The position numbers and the translations under genes were made by a program. Shown here in pieces: positions 24,984 to 34,001 of a stretch of DNA of 54,809 nucleotides. This DNA is from CAZHGD01 sp964531735 (GTDB taxonomy: Bacteria; Armatimonadota; UBA10988): NCBI GenBank assembly GCA_964531735.1, contig CAZHGD010000031.1, positions 1 to 54,809 of the forward strand. Reading direction: 5' to 3'. Below the pieces are notes generated by a model that worked only from the letters and a program-made list of their open reading frames with translations, searched no databases and was not told the DNA's origin. Position 1 is the first letter of the stretch. The number at the start of each line of letters is the position of its first letter.

Positions 24984-27900
24984 ATGAGTACCCTCGCCGG
25001 CTCGCTGGTGGTCATGGCGGCGCTGGTCGCCGCGCCCGACGGGCCGGTCAAGCGCCAGCGGACGCTGGTCACCGACGCCCAGATCGCGGCCTGGCGCGCC
25101 GATGCAGGGCATCGCGAGCGGGTCATGAAAGGCACGCCGTGTGGGTTTGTGGCCACGCACGGCCTGCGACCGGCGGCCACCTGGGTGGAGAAGAGCGACG
25201 AGTGGCTGTGGCGTCTGCTGCTGCCGAGCCGCATCGAGCGGTGCGTCACCGTCGGCAACGACAACTTCAACCCGAACAAGCTGGGCTGCCCGGTGCACGG
25301 GCGCGAGATCTGGACCGTCAACCCCTACTACCCGTGGGTGGTCGACTGCGAGAACTTGCCCGGCAAGCTCAAGTGCCCGATCGGTGGCGAGACCTATCCG
25401 TCCAACGACTACCTGGCCGGCGACCTCACCAGCGGTGCGTTCGCCGACGGTGGCCAAGGCTGGAGCCGCGCCGGACAGCACTACCATTTCCTGGGTCTCT
25501 ACAACCACTACGCGTACAACACCGGTGTCATCCCGGCCATCCGGTCGCTGTCGCGTGCCTACACGCTGACGGGTGAGCGCCGCTATGCGCACAAGGCCGC
25601 GGTGCTGTTGCTCAAGGAGGCCACCGAGTACCCGAACGCCGCCGACCGGCGCGCGCTGACCTATCTGCCGGGCTATGGCAAGGGCTCGGGCATGATCACC
25701 GACGTGGTCTGGTCGGCCGACGCGCTGATCGCCGACGCCTATGCCTACGATGAGATCGTGGAGGCGGTTCGGGAGGACCGCGAGTTGGTGGCCTTCGCCA
25801 AGACGCGAGTGCCCGGCCTCGATCGCATCGAAGACGTGATGGTCTACCTCGAGGAGCATCTGTTCCGGGCCGGCATGCAGGCGCTGATCGACGCGCGGAT
25901 CCGGCCGAACGTGGGGTGGGGGCAGCAGACGATGGCCGATCTGGCGCTGATGATGAACGACTACGGCGCCAAGCACCCGAACACGCGCGACGCGGTGGAA
26001 TGGCTGTACTACAGCGCCGACGGCAAGCTGAAGTACCTCGGCAACCAGTTCTACAAGGACGGTTCGAGCTACGAATCGACCAGCTACAACGATGCTCGGC
26101 AGGGCTTCATCGATGCCTGTCGCACCGTGGCGCGCATCAAGGCGGCGGCGCCGGCGCCCTACGACGAGGCGCGGTACCCGGACCTGTTGCGCGATGACAA
26201 GCTGCGCCGCTTCGACAGCTACCGCGAGGCCCTGAACGCCGTGGGCCGCTACCGTCTCTGCGTGGGTGATGTCGGCACACCGCGCGACATCGCCGCCAAG
26301 CGGCCGCGGCGCGGCGGTGTGGTCCGCGCCAGCGAGTACCTGGACGGCTACGGCCTGGCGGTGCTGCGCGATGCGCCCGACGAGTGCAACGCCACGGTGT
26401 TCTACGGTGGCTTGCGCGGTCACGCGCACTATGACCCGCTGATGATCGGCCTCTACGCTCAGGGCCGCGACCTGCTGCCCAACATCGGCTATCCGCAGTC
26501 GTGGAGCCACGCGGCGGCCTGGGAATGGTCGCTGGCCACGCACCAGACCGTGGTGGTCGATCGCGACGAGAAGCCCTGCTCGACGGTCATCGGGTCGCTG
26601 AACGTGTGGGACGTCGGGTCACCGGTGCAAGTGGTGGAGGCCGCGAAGCGGCCGTACCGCAAGTCGGAGCCGCGCGGCGCGAACGGCCCGAACGTCACGG
26701 ACTACCGGCGACTGACCGCGCTGATCGGGCGCAGCGACCGGGCCGATGACGCGCCGTATCTGGTCGATGTGTTCCGGGTGGCCGGCGGCCGCGATCACCT
26801 GCAGGTGTGGCGGGGACCGTTCGTCACCAAGCCGGTGGCAATCACGGGGACCGCGATGCAGCCCCAGCAAGGCGGCACGCTGGCCGGGCACGACGTCGCT
26901 TACGGTGCCCGCTACAAAGGCCCGGACGGCCGCGAGCGGTGGGACCCGTACTGCCACCTGCACACGGTGAGCCGGGGCGCGATGGGCCCGGTCGTCACGG
27001 CGACGTGGATGCCGAACACCGAAGACCCGGTCGGTCTGCGGCTGCACTACGTGGCCCAGGGCGCGACCGAACTGGTTCGCGCCACGGGAGGCGCGCCGAT
27101 CGCGCCGGGCCAGGCCGAACTGCAATGGGCCTTCCAGCACCGGGCCGGTAGCGACGGTCTGCGCAGCCAGTTCGTCACGGTAGTGGAGCCGTTTGGTCGG
27201 GCGGCGGCCATCCGCGAAGTGCGGGGCCTGAAGGCTGAGGGCGCGGATCCCGCCGGTTACCCACCGCTCGCTGTCGAAGTGCGCTTCGAAGGCGGGCGCG
27301 ATCTGCTGCTGCTGGGCGGCTCCGAGGCCGCTCAGGTGACCGCTGAAGGCTACCGATTGGTGGGCCTCCTGGGCTGGATCCGCGAGCGGCAGGGGCAAGT
27401 GGTCGCAATGCACTTGACGGCCGGCTCGCTGCTCGAGGCTGCGGGCCGGAAGCTGGTGCGGCCCGACCGCTCGAGCGGTCGGATCGTGGCCGTGGAGCGT
27501 GGCCGGCGGACGGTGCTGGTGAGCGGCCTGGCCGCCGAACCGGCCGAGCTGTCCGGCCGGCGGCTGGTGGTCGACAACCACGGCGAGCGGCGCTGCAGCT
27601 ACCGCATCGAGGCGGCGGCTCGGCAAGGCGAGCAGATGCGGCTGACGCTGGATTCCGAGGGCGTTCTGGGCCAGGGGGTGGCGGTCGACTTTGCCGACGG
27701 GTGGCTGCGCAACGGGCCCCACGTGAACATGCCGTTCGCCGGCCTGGTCAAGCTGCCCGATGGCCGGCTCGACACCAGCGACTGCTTCCACTATGGCGGA
27801 CACCTGGAGAACGGCGAGCCCGGCGTGTCCTACCGCGTGCGCGGGATTGAGGGCTTCGCGTACCAGGCTTGGGGGCAGTTGCACGAGGCCGGGCTGAACC

Positions 27901-28040
27901 ACGTGCATCTGGTGGACCAGGTGCCCAAGGCGACGCTGGCGGCGGCTTTCGCCAGACAGCCGGAGTGGTGCATCTACGAGTACGGTGTCGGCGATGACGT
28001 GTGGCTGGACCGAGCGCGACACTGGTCGGCCACGCCGTGA
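24984..28040 (+). CDS. Heparinase II/III-like secreted polysaccharide lyase
   Basis: The 1018-residue protein starts with an export signal (MSTLAGSLVVMAALVAAPDG). Near residues 100-145 it carries two short Cys knuckles, GCPVHG and KCPIGG, with an aromatic WTVNPYYPWVVDCEN between, as in heparinase II/III relatives of the PVC and Armatimonadota groups. An alpha/alpha toroid follows (YNHYAYNTGVIPAIRSLSRA ... NVGWGQQTMADLALMMNDYG), then the beta-sheet domain starting LRGHAHYDPLMIGLYAQGRD with LLPNIGYP, which is the heparinase C-terminal signature, and a final beta-rich region of unknown role (about 640-1018). It would cleave an acidic polysaccharide by beta-elimination outside the cytoplasm. Start: ATG at 24984 with GGAGGA seven bases upstream, which also puts the signal peptide at the N-terminus. 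Confidence 0.85.
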   Translation: MSTLAGSLVVMAALVAAPDGPVKRQRTLVTDAQIAAWRADAGHRERVMKGTPCGFVATHGLRPAATWVEKSDEWLWRLLLPSRIERCVTVGNDNFNPNKLGCPVHGREIWTVNPYYPWVVDCENLPGKLKCPIGGETYPSNDYLAGDLTSGAFADGGQGWSRAGQHYHFLGLYNHYAYNTGVIPAIRSLSRAYTLTGERRYAHKAAVLLLKEATEYPNAADRRALTYLPGYGKGSGMITDVVWSADALIADAYAYDEIVEAVREDRELVAFAKTRVPGLDRIEDVMVYLEEHLFRAGMQALIDARIRPNVGWGQQTMADLALMMNDYGAKHPNTRDAVEWLYYSADGKLKYLGNQFYKDGSSYESTSYNDARQGFIDACRTVARIKAAAPAPYDEARYPDLLRDDKLRRFDSYREALNAVGRYRLCVGDVGTPRDIAAKRPRRGGVVRASEYLDGYGLAVLRDAPDECNATVFYGGLRGHAHYDPLMIGLYAQGRDLLPNIGYPQSWSHAAAWEWSLATHQTVVVDRDEKPCSTVIGSLNVWDVGSPVQVVEAAKRPYRKSEPRGANGPNVTDYRRLTALIGRSDRADDAPYLVDVFRVAGGRDHLQVWRGPFVTKPVAITGTAMQPQQGGTLAGHDVAYGARYKGPDGRERWDPYCHLHTVSRGAMGPVVTATWMPNTEDPVGLRLHYVAQGATELVRATGGAPIAPGQAELQWAFQHRAGSDGLRSQFVTVVEPFGRAAAIREVRGLKAEGADPAGYPPLAVEVRFEGGRDLLLLGGSEAAQVTAEGYRLVGLLGWIRERQGQVVAMHLTAGSLLEAAGRKLVRPDRSSGRIVAVERGRRTVLVSGLAAEPAELSGRRLVVDNHGERRCSYRIEAAARQGEQMRLTLDSEGVLGQGVAVDFADGWLRNGPHVNMPFAGLVKLPDGRLDTSDCFHYGGHLENGEPGVSYRVRGIEGFAYQAWGQLHEAGLNHVHLVDQVPKATLAAAFARQPEWCIYEYGVGDDVWLDRARHWSATP

Positions 28041-28112
28041 CCGGGACCGCGTGGCCGCGCGGGTGCCCGGCCAAGGGCACGACGTTGCGTCCAGATTGCC
28101 AGCGGACTCGCA

Positions 28113-28142
28113 TTGACCGGATGGGCATCGTCATGACACAAT
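28113..28142 (+). promoter_or_regulatory. Promoter candidate for the lipoprotein operon
   Basis: TTGACC (28113-28118) and CACAAT (28137-28142) are 18 bases apart, about 55 bases before the ATG at 28198, in the 157-base gap after the heparinase-like gene. The -35 matches five and the -10 four of six positions. Confidence 0.35.
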
Positions 28143-28197
28143 CCGCCGCGTCGGCAGCCAGGCACCGGCGGCGGCTGCGCCGAGGAGGCGACACGAT

Positions 28198-29673
28198 ATG
28201 AGACGGCTCCTGCATCATCGCGTCACGAGGCAGACGGCCTTCGTCCTGCTGCTGGTTCTGGCCGCCGAACTGCTGGCCGCCTGCGGCAGTGGCGGCGGCG
28301 GCGGCGGCGAGCAGCCGAACCTGGTGACCATCACCGGCCGGTTCGACCTCGACAGCGTGCCGCTGGCCGGGAGCGATAGCAAGGCCTACGTGACCACCGC
28401 CTGGGGCACCAGCGAGATGGGTGCCGACGGCTCCTTCGAGGCCACGGTGTCGAACGACCATCCGCAGGTCGCCATCGCGCACACTCAGGATGGCACGCCG
28501 CTCGGCTTGACGGTCTCGCCCGGTGGCGGCCGGCAGGCCATCTCACGGCAGCTCAGCCTGTGGCGGGCCAGCGACACGGCGGCGGCGCTCATCTTCATGT
28601 CGCCGTTCGTGATCCAGGACGACCCGGCCAACGCGCAGACGGTGCTGGCGACCATCCAGAACTCGTCCGAGGCGCAGTTCTTCGCCGCGGTGGTGGATGA
28701 GCGGCTGCGGAAGGACTCGAACGCGTTGAGCCGCGAGGACCCAACGGTGGCGGCGGCCGCCAAGGGCGCGGTGACCTCGGTGGTGGCCGCGCTGAAGAGC
28801 AGCCGCCGCACGGCCGGGCTGGTGCGGCAGATCGAAATCCAACCGACCGGGACCCAGAGCGGCATCGACGTCAGCTACACCGGCTCGACGATCAAGATCG
28901 TCAACAACTACGCGCGGCATATCTTCCCGAAGTTCAAGCGCCAACAGACCGACGCCAGCGGGGCGGTGCTGCGGAGCGAGACGTACTCGCCGCGGCTCTA
29001 CCTCGATCCCCGCAGCATGATCATGGGCCCGTCGAAGCACGAGGAGCCGGCCGACCTGCAAACCTGGGACACCTGGCAGATCAAGCTCACCGGCTTCGGT
29101 TTGCAGGGCCTGGGCGACTTGAGCAAGGATCAGGACGCCGTCGACGGGTTCATCATGGGCCTGTTGTTCGACCTGGTGGTGCCGATCATCGCGATTCTGC
29201 TCGGGGCTTCCGATGCCGCCACCGGCAAAGCGTTCTCCGAAGTGGCCAAGTACTTCCTGGTCGCCTTCAAGGGCCTCGACATGCTCAACATGGTCATGGA
29301 GGGCCGCTGGCTCGACTTGGTCAAGGCGCTGATCACGACGGTGATCTCGGTGGTCCTCTCCGACAGCGTCCTGATCAAGATCATCTCGAAGATCTGGACC
29401 GGGATCACCGCGGTGGCCAAGGCGGTCGTGGGTGCCGTGTGCCTGGTGGTCAAGATCGCGTTCATCGTCTACGCGTCGATCCAGCTCATCTACAGCTTCG
29501 TGCAGATGGCCATGTCGCGCGTGATGGAGACGTGGACGGTGCGCCGGCCACTCGGCGGCGCGGCGGTGTTGGTCGGGCCTGAGCCAGGCGGCGTCGAGAC
29601 CACCGTCGAAACGGTGCCATCCGGTGACATCTGGGCCACTGTCAAACTGAAGCCATTGCTCGCGAGGCCATAG
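28198..29673 (+). CDS. Lipoprotein with hydrophobic C-terminal helices, first gene of lipoprotein operon
   Basis: The 491-residue protein has a signal ending in the lipobox LAAC (C29), followed by a run of Ser/Gly (GSGGGGGGE). Residues 40-105 form a beta-rich region resembling a carboxypeptidase-regulatory-like or prealbumin fold (LVTITGRFDLDSVPLAG). The C-terminal part contains strongly hydrophobic helices near residues 317-337, 374-400 and 401-439 (LITTVISVVLSDSVLIKIIS and VVGAVCLVVKIAFIVYASIQ among them), unusual for a lipid-anchored protein. I do not recognise the family. The residue after Cys is Gly, not Asp, consistent with outer-membrane sorting if the organism uses Lol. Start: ATG at 28198 with GAGGAGG upstream. 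The next gene starts two bases after its stop, so they are co-transcribed. Confidence 0.8.
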   Translation: MRRLLHHRVTRQTAFVLLLVLAAELLAACGSGGGGGGEQPNLVTITGRFDLDSVPLAGSDSKAYVTTAWGTSEMGADGSFEATVSNDHPQVAIAHTQDGTPLGLTVSPGGGRQAISRQLSLWRASDTAAALIFMSPFVIQDDPANAQTVLATIQNSSEAQFFAAVVDERLRKDSNALSREDPTVAAAAKGAVTSVVAALKSSRRTAGLVRQIEIQPTGTQSGIDVSYTGSTIKIVNNYARHIFPKFKRQQTDASGAVLRSETYSPRLYLDPRSMIMGPSKHEEPADLQTWDTWQIKLTGFGLQGLGDLSKDQDAVDGFIMGLLFDLVVPIIAILLGASDAATGKAFSEVAKYFLVAFKGLDMLNMVMEGRWLDLVKALITTVISVVLSDSVLIKIISKIWTGITAVAKAVVGAVCLVVKIAFIVYASIQLIYSFVQMAMSRVMETWTVRRPLGGAAVLVGPEPGGVETTVETVPSGDIWATVKLKPLLARP

Positions 29674-29675
29674 CC

Positions 29676-31073
29676 ATGCGCAAGTGCACACTCGGTCTGG
29701 GTGCGGCCGGCCTGTTGCTGGCGCTGGTCGCCGGTTGCGGTGGCGGCGGCGGCGCGGCCACCACCACGGCGCCGGTGTCCGGCAGTGCCGATGGCCGCGT
29801 CGAGGTGACCATCGACTGGAGCGAAGCCGACCAGGTGGCGCGGGCCGCCACGCGCGCCTTGCCGTTGTTCACGCGCAGCGCCGTGGTCAGCGCCACGTTC
29901 AAGAACTGGACCTGGGACAATGAGTACAAGCAGTGGGTCCAGGAATCCAAGGTGGTCTCGAACGCCGTGAACCGGAACGGCAACACCACCAGCGCCACCG
30001 TGGTGGTCGGGTCAATCTGGCCCCAGGACAACGTCGAACTGCGCGCCGTGGTGTACAGCGAGGAGCAGTCGATCCCGTACACGGGCAAGCTGGTCAACGG
30101 CCAGGCGCTGGCCCGTGGCAGCACCACGGTGACGGTGAAGGAAGCCGTGGCGCTCCCGGTGGCGATCCGCCTGCTGCGCGCGCCGCACGGCGCGGCCGAC
30201 CTGCCGCAGTACCTTCGCTCGGTGCCGATCGGGTCGGGCACGCGCCCGAGTGTCTTGCGGCCCGGCGTCGTCGCCGCAACCGGTGGCGTGTGGCTGTTCG
30301 GCAGCAACGGGGGCTTCAGCACGGTCATGGCGTGCTACGCCTATCCGCGCGTCGATGCGTCGGGCCCGGCCACCTATTCGGCCGGCGGCAACGAGGGCGA
30401 CTTCTTCGAAGTGGACGAAGCCGCCACCATCGTCTATGCGGCCCGCGGCGACAGCCTGTACTACAGCAACTACACGACGGTCGCGGGCGGGGCCAGGTCG
30501 GTCGACGGGCTGAAGAACGCCTGCGGCCTGGGCATGTGCAAGGTGGCGACCGGCCGGGGGCGGCAGGACGATCTCGAAGGCAGTCTGGCCCGTGTGCTGT
30601 GCATCGCCGACCGTGGCGGCCAGAGCGTCACCATGCTCTATCCGCCCTACGACAACAAGTCACTGGTGCGTTTCGGCAGAGACCGCATGAAGACCCCAAC
30701 CGGTCTGGCGGTGTCACCCGCGGGCCGGATCTACGTCGCCGATGACGGGGCGGCCTGTGTCTGGATCTACCAGCTCAACGGACGCAAGGCCGACTTCGTC
30801 GGCAGTCTGGTGCTGCCGCCGGGCGGCACCTTCCATCCGTTCGGTGTCGCCGTGGACTCGTTCGGCTCGGTCTACGTGACGGACTCGGCGCAGCAGTGCT
30901 TCTACAAGTTCGCCTGGAACGGCGCCTGCCTGGCGCGACTGTCCGGCGCGGGCACCAAGGCCGACCAGTTCCAGCGCATCGGCGGCATCACGGTGGCGCC
31001 GGACAACAGCGTCTGCGTGGTGGACTACTCGGCCGACAGTCCGAAGGTCAGCATCTGGGACTACTTCAACTAG
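29676..31073 (+). CDS. Beta-propeller (NHL-like) lipoprotein
   Basis: The 465-residue protein has the lipobox VAGC (C21) followed by five glycines and a Thr-rich spacer. Residues about 40-165 form an Ig-like beta domain (RVEVTIDWSEADQ ... SATVVVGSIWPQDNVELRAV) that recurs in the next two genes. Residues about 180-465 are a repeat-built propeller with strands such as TPTGLAVSPAGRIYVADDG, HPFGVAVDSFGSVYVTDS and IGGITVAPDNSVCVVDY, the NHL/SMP-30-like pattern. Such proteins bind partners at the cell surface; no catalytic residues are evident. The start lies two bases after the previous stop. The operon position and shared architecture suggest it works with the genes at 28198, 31092 and 32426. Confidence 0.85.
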   Translation: MRKCTLGLGAAGLLLALVAGCGGGGGAATTTAPVSGSADGRVEVTIDWSEADQVARAATRALPLFTRSAVVSATFKNWTWDNEYKQWVQESKVVSNAVNRNGNTTSATVVVGSIWPQDNVELRAVVYSEEQSIPYTGKLVNGQALARGSTTVTVKEAVALPVAIRLLRAPHGAADLPQYLRSVPIGSGTRPSVLRPGVVAATGGVWLFGSNGGFSTVMACYAYPRVDASGPATYSAGGNEGDFFEVDEAATIVYAARGDSLYYSNYTTVAGGARSVDGLKNACGLGMCKVATGRGRQDDLEGSLARVLCIADRGGQSVTMLYPPYDNKSLVRFGRDRMKTPTGLAVSPAGRIYVADDGAACVWIYQLNGRKADFVGSLVLPPGGTFHPFGVAVDSFGSVYVTDSAQQCFYKFAWNGACLARLSGAGTKADQFQRIGGITVAPDNSVCVVDYSADSPKVSIWDYFN

Positions 31074-31091
31074 CCGATGGGAGGGCACGCC

Positions 31092-32396
31092 ATGGGAGAT
31101 AGACGACGCTACGGCCGGGCGCTGGCCATGGGCCTGTGGTGGGCGCTGGCCATGGGCCTGTGGTGGGCGCTGACCGGTTGTGGGGGTGGTACGTCGACCG
31201 GCACCACCACGCCGGCGACCAGCGGCGCGACCGGCACCATTCGCCTGCAGGTGGCCTGGCCCGATCTGCCGCAACCGCCGGCCGCCTCGCGAGCCATTCC
31301 GCGGCAGACGCAGAGCATCGTGCTGACGGCCACGGTCCCAGGCTGGACGAAGACCTTCAGCACATTCGTCAACCGCAACTACCTGAGCGCGAGCGAGACC
31401 GTCGTGCTGAGCAGCATTCCGGCGGACACCGGCACGACCCAGGTGGTGGCCAAGGCCTACCGCGACTGGAGCGGGCAGGGCGACGCGCTGGCCGAAGGCT
31501 CGGCGACGGTGGCCGTGAAGACCGACCAGGTCGTCACCGTCGAGATCACGCTGACGCCGTACACGTACGGCTCGGACCAGACGCCACACTACATTCGGAC
31601 CATCGGCGACAAGAGTTCGACGCAGAACGGACAGACGTATCCGGCGACCTACACGCTGGTGTCGCCGACGTCGGTCTACGTCGACAGCAACCTCATGCTC
31701 TGGATGGTCGACAGCAGCGTCGACCCCAAAGACAGCAAGCCGATGGTGCGGCGCTTCTACCCGCCCGGTTACCGGTGGGAGACGGCGGTGCCGCTGCCTG
31801 CGGTGGCCACCGCGGTGACCGGCGCCCAGGGCGTGGTGTACGTGCTGCTGCCGAACAACACCATCGGCCGCATCGACAGCAGCGGCGCGCTGAGCACGCT
31901 GAGCAAGTCGGACTGGGGCGAGGTGACCGGCATCGGTGCCGACCCGGCGAACAAGTTCGTCTACGCCACCGATCGGCGCGGCTCACGCGTCCTGAAGATC
32001 AACGGCGACCTCAAGGGTGGTTGGTCGGTGTTCTGTCAGAGCCCCTCGCTGCAGGAGCCGAAGGGCGTGGCCGTGGACAAGGACGGCAACGTGTTCGTGC
32101 TGGCCTTGTACCCGCACGTCAGTCGCTACACCTCGAAGGGCCAGTCGGACAAGGCTCGGTCCTGGGACCGCGCCACCCGGCCGGGCGGCATCGCGCTGGA
32201 CCCGAAGGGCACCTACGTCTACACGACCGATTCGGACGCCAAGATCATCGCCAAGTGGAAAGCGAGCGACCTCAGCGACTGCTGGATCCACTGGCCCACG
32301 GAACTGGTCAGTGCGACGGGCATCACGGTCGACGATGATGCCACCGTGTTTGTTGCTGACAAGGACGACAACCTGATCAAGCTGTTCGCGCCCTGA
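31092..32396 (+). CDS. Beta-propeller lipoprotein with duplicated signal-peptide segment
   Basis: The 434-residue protein has a long signal peptide in which AMGLWWAL is repeated, ending in the lipobox LTGC (C30) and three glycines. An Ig-like domain follows (TIRLQVAWPDLPQPP ... QVVTVEITLTPY, about 45-155) and then a propeller (about 165-434) with strands like PKGVAVDKDGNVFVLAL, PGGIALDPKGTYVYTTD and ATGITVDDDATVFVADK. I prefer the ATG at 31092 because GGGAGGG lies six bases before it; an in-frame ATG at 31077 lacks a ribosome site at proper spacing. It is the third gene of the operon, 18 bases after the previous stop. No enzymatic motif is visible. Confidence 0.85.
   Translation: MGDRRRYGRALAMGLWWALAMGLWWALTGCGGGTSTGTTTPATSGATGTIRLQVAWPDLPQPPAASRAIPRQTQSIVLTATVPGWTKTFSTFVNRNYLSASETVVLSSIPADTGTTQVVAKAYRDWSGQGDALAEGSATVAVKTDQVVTVEITLTPYTYGSDQTPHYIRTIGDKSSTQNGQTYPATYTLVSPTSVYVDSNLMLWMVDSSVDPKDSKPMVRRFYPPGYRWETAVPLPAVATAVTGAQGVVYVLLPNNTIGRIDSSGALSTLSKSDWGEVTGIGADPANKFVYATDRRGSRVLKINGDLKGGWSVFCQSPSLQEPKGVAVDKDGNVFVLALYPHVSRYTSKGQSDKARSWDRATRPGGIALDPKGTYVYTTDSDAKIIAKWKASDLSDCWIHWPTELVSATGITVDDDATVFVADKDDNLIKLFAP
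31117..31172 (+). repeat. 24-bp tandem repeat inside a signal peptide (2.3 copies)
   Basis: Copies at 31117-31140 and 31141-31164 are identical, with eight more matching bases at 31165-31172. The unit is a multiple of three and encodes eight residues, so it lengthens the hydrophobic core of the signal peptide of the lipoprotein at 31092 without a frameshift. Confidence 0.9.
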
Positions 32397-32425
32397 TCCG
32401 GCGGCGGATGGCAAGGAGGTCAGCG

Positions 32426-33754
32426 GTGAGAGAGCATAGCTGGTGCACCGGCGTCCGTCGGGTCGGGGTCTTGCTGGCGCTGGGCCTGGCGGCGGTCGTG
32501 GTCGGTTGTGGTGGTGGCGCCGGCACGGTCGCGAGCCAGGCGGCCGACGGCGACCAGTACGGCGGCGCGGAGCTCCTGGTGGCCTTGCCCTGGGCCGCCG
32601 CCGGCCGCGGTGCCGGCACGCGCGGCGTACCGTACCTGGCGCGCACCGTCCGCATCATCGCCAAGGACCACCTCGGGTACAAGTTCGAAGAGGTAGTGCG
32701 GCTGAGCGGCTCCGAGGACCACGCCAAGGTGGCTTTCGCGCGCCTGTCGGCCAGTTCTGACGCGACCAAGGTCTGCCAGTTCGCGACGCGCATCTTCACG
32801 GCGCGCGGCGATATGGACGTGGCGGCCGGCTACGCCAAGGCCCAGATCAAGCGCGGCGAGTATGTGTCGGTGGTGCTATCGGCGCTGAGCGACACGCGCT
32901 GGACCGGCGCCTGGCACGATCCGCTGGAGCAGATCCAGGTGCTGCCGGGCAACCAGGCCGGCCGGCGCGTGGCGGTGGGCGGGACTTGGCTATACGCCAC
33001 CAACTCGTCCGGTGACAAGGTCCGCCGCTCGCGCGTGTGGGACCTGGGCACCTGGCAGGACCTGGCCCTCCCGGGCGGCGCCACCGTGCTGCAGTTGGCG
33101 GCCGACCAGGACCTGCTGTACGCCTTGCTGAGCGGCTCTCCCAGCCAGGTGGTCATCTTCAGGGACGGCCTCTACCAGCGCACCGTGGCGCTCCAGCAGG
33201 ACACGCTGACGACCATCGGTGCCTCCGGCGGCCGGTTCTGCGGCTACGGGCCGAGGGTGGCCGGCGGACCGGGCATCGTCGTCTACAACGCTGACCTCTC
33301 GACGCGGCGGACGCCGTTCGCCTGTGCCGGCGTGGCGCCGGCCGGACGCGGCCTGGCCGTCGGTCGCAGCATCTACCTGGCGACCAACACGTCCAACGCC
33401 GGTGAACGCCAGGACGATGCCGGCGCGGTGGTCAACCAGGTGGCTCAGTATGACTTCGACGGCGTGAAGCAATGGAGCACCACGGACTATGAGCCGTGGG
33501 CGATCGCGGTCCGCGACACCGGTGATCGCGACCACATCTACTTGCAGCACCAGGGCCGACGGCTGGTGGTGCTCGACGGCACCGCCCGCCGACCGGTGTC
33601 CGGCGGTGACGTCGCCTGGGCCGCGTACCTGCCGGACGGTTTCGCCGTCGATCAGCAAGGCGCCCTCTACACCTGTCTGACCGGCGCGCTGGCGGTCCTC
33701 TACACCGGTTACTTCCGTGACCTGCCGAGCGAGGTGTGGGGCGTCATCGGCTGA
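32426..33754 (+). CDS. Lipoprotein with beta domain and propeller-like region, last of operon
   Basis: The 442-residue protein has the lipobox VVGC (C28) followed by glycines. Residues about 45-150 resemble the Ig-like domain of the two preceding genes (ELLVALPWAAAGRG ... GEYVSVVLSAL), though more diverged. The remainder is a loose propeller with strands VGGTWLYATNSSGDK, LAADQDLLYALLSG, GRGLAVGRSIYLATNTS and GFAVDQQGALYTCL. No catalytic residues are recognised. The GTG at 32426 is chosen because AAGGAGG lies six bases upstream; the ATG at 32408 precedes that ribosome site. It begins 29 bases after the previous stop. Its 3' end overlaps the convergent small membrane gene by 11 bases, leaving no room for a separate terminator. 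Confidence 0.82.
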   Translation: MREHSWCTGVRRVGVLLALGLAAVVVGCGGGAGTVASQAADGDQYGGAELLVALPWAAAGRGAGTRGVPYLARTVRIIAKDHLGYKFEEVVRLSGSEDHAKVAFARLSASSDATKVCQFATRIFTARGDMDVAAGYAKAQIKRGEYVSVVLSALSDTRWTGAWHDPLEQIQVLPGNQAGRRVAVGGTWLYATNSSGDKVRRSRVWDLGTWQDLALPGGATVLQLAADQDLLYALLSGSPSQVVIFRDGLYQRTVALQQDTLTTIGASGGRFCGYGPRVAGGPGIVVYNADLSTRRTPFACAGVAPAGRGLAVGRSIYLATNTSNAGERQDDAGAVVNQVAQYDFDGVKQWSTTDYEPWAIAVRDTGDRDHIYLQHQGRRLVVLDGTARRPVSGGDVAWAAYLPDGFAVDQQGALYTCLTGALAVLYTGYFRDLPSEVWGVIG

Positions 33755-34001
33755 GCCGGCGCGGCCGAGACTCCAGACGGTGCTCGACCCAGGTGGCCAT
33801 GCGTGGCAAGGTGGAGATGAACAGCATCCAGCGTGTCACCGGCCACCACGGATCGGGCCGGCGGCGGGTGAGCCGAGTGACCACCCACTGCATGACCGGC
33901 AGCAGCAGGAACACCAGAATCGCGAAGCCGAGCACCGTGGCCGAGTAGGCCAGGAACGCGGCGCGCCAGACGTGCCAGCCCGGCGGGCGCTGGTCAGACA
34001 T
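33744..34001 (-). CDS. Small membrane protein coupled to an MFS transporter
   Basis: This 85-residue protein has one long hydrophobic segment (AYSATVLGFAILVFLLLPVM) and a second weaker one (WPVTRWMLFISTLPRMATWV), with basic flanks. Its ATG at 34001 shares a base with the TGA of the upstream MFS gene, and GAGGAG lies seven bases before it, so it is almost certainly translated after that gene. I do not recognise a family. It could be an accessory subunit of the transporter, but nothing in the sequence proves it. Its end overlaps the stop of the convergent lipoprotein gene. Confidence 0.72.
   Translation of the reverse strand: MSDQRPPGWHVWRAAFLAYSATVLGFAILVFLLLPVMQWVVTRLTRRRPDPWWPVTRWMLFISTLPRMATWVEHRLESRPRRLSR

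Noticed and set aside
23402..25321. Long minus-strand open frame across the Gfo/Idh/MocA gene
   Set aside because: It runs over two real genes and an intergenic terminator; composition is biased and no ribosome site or motif is present.
31077..31091. Earlier ATG of the third lipoprotein
   Set aside because: It lies on the ribosome-binding GGGAGGG of the 31092 start, so initiation at 31092 is favoured.
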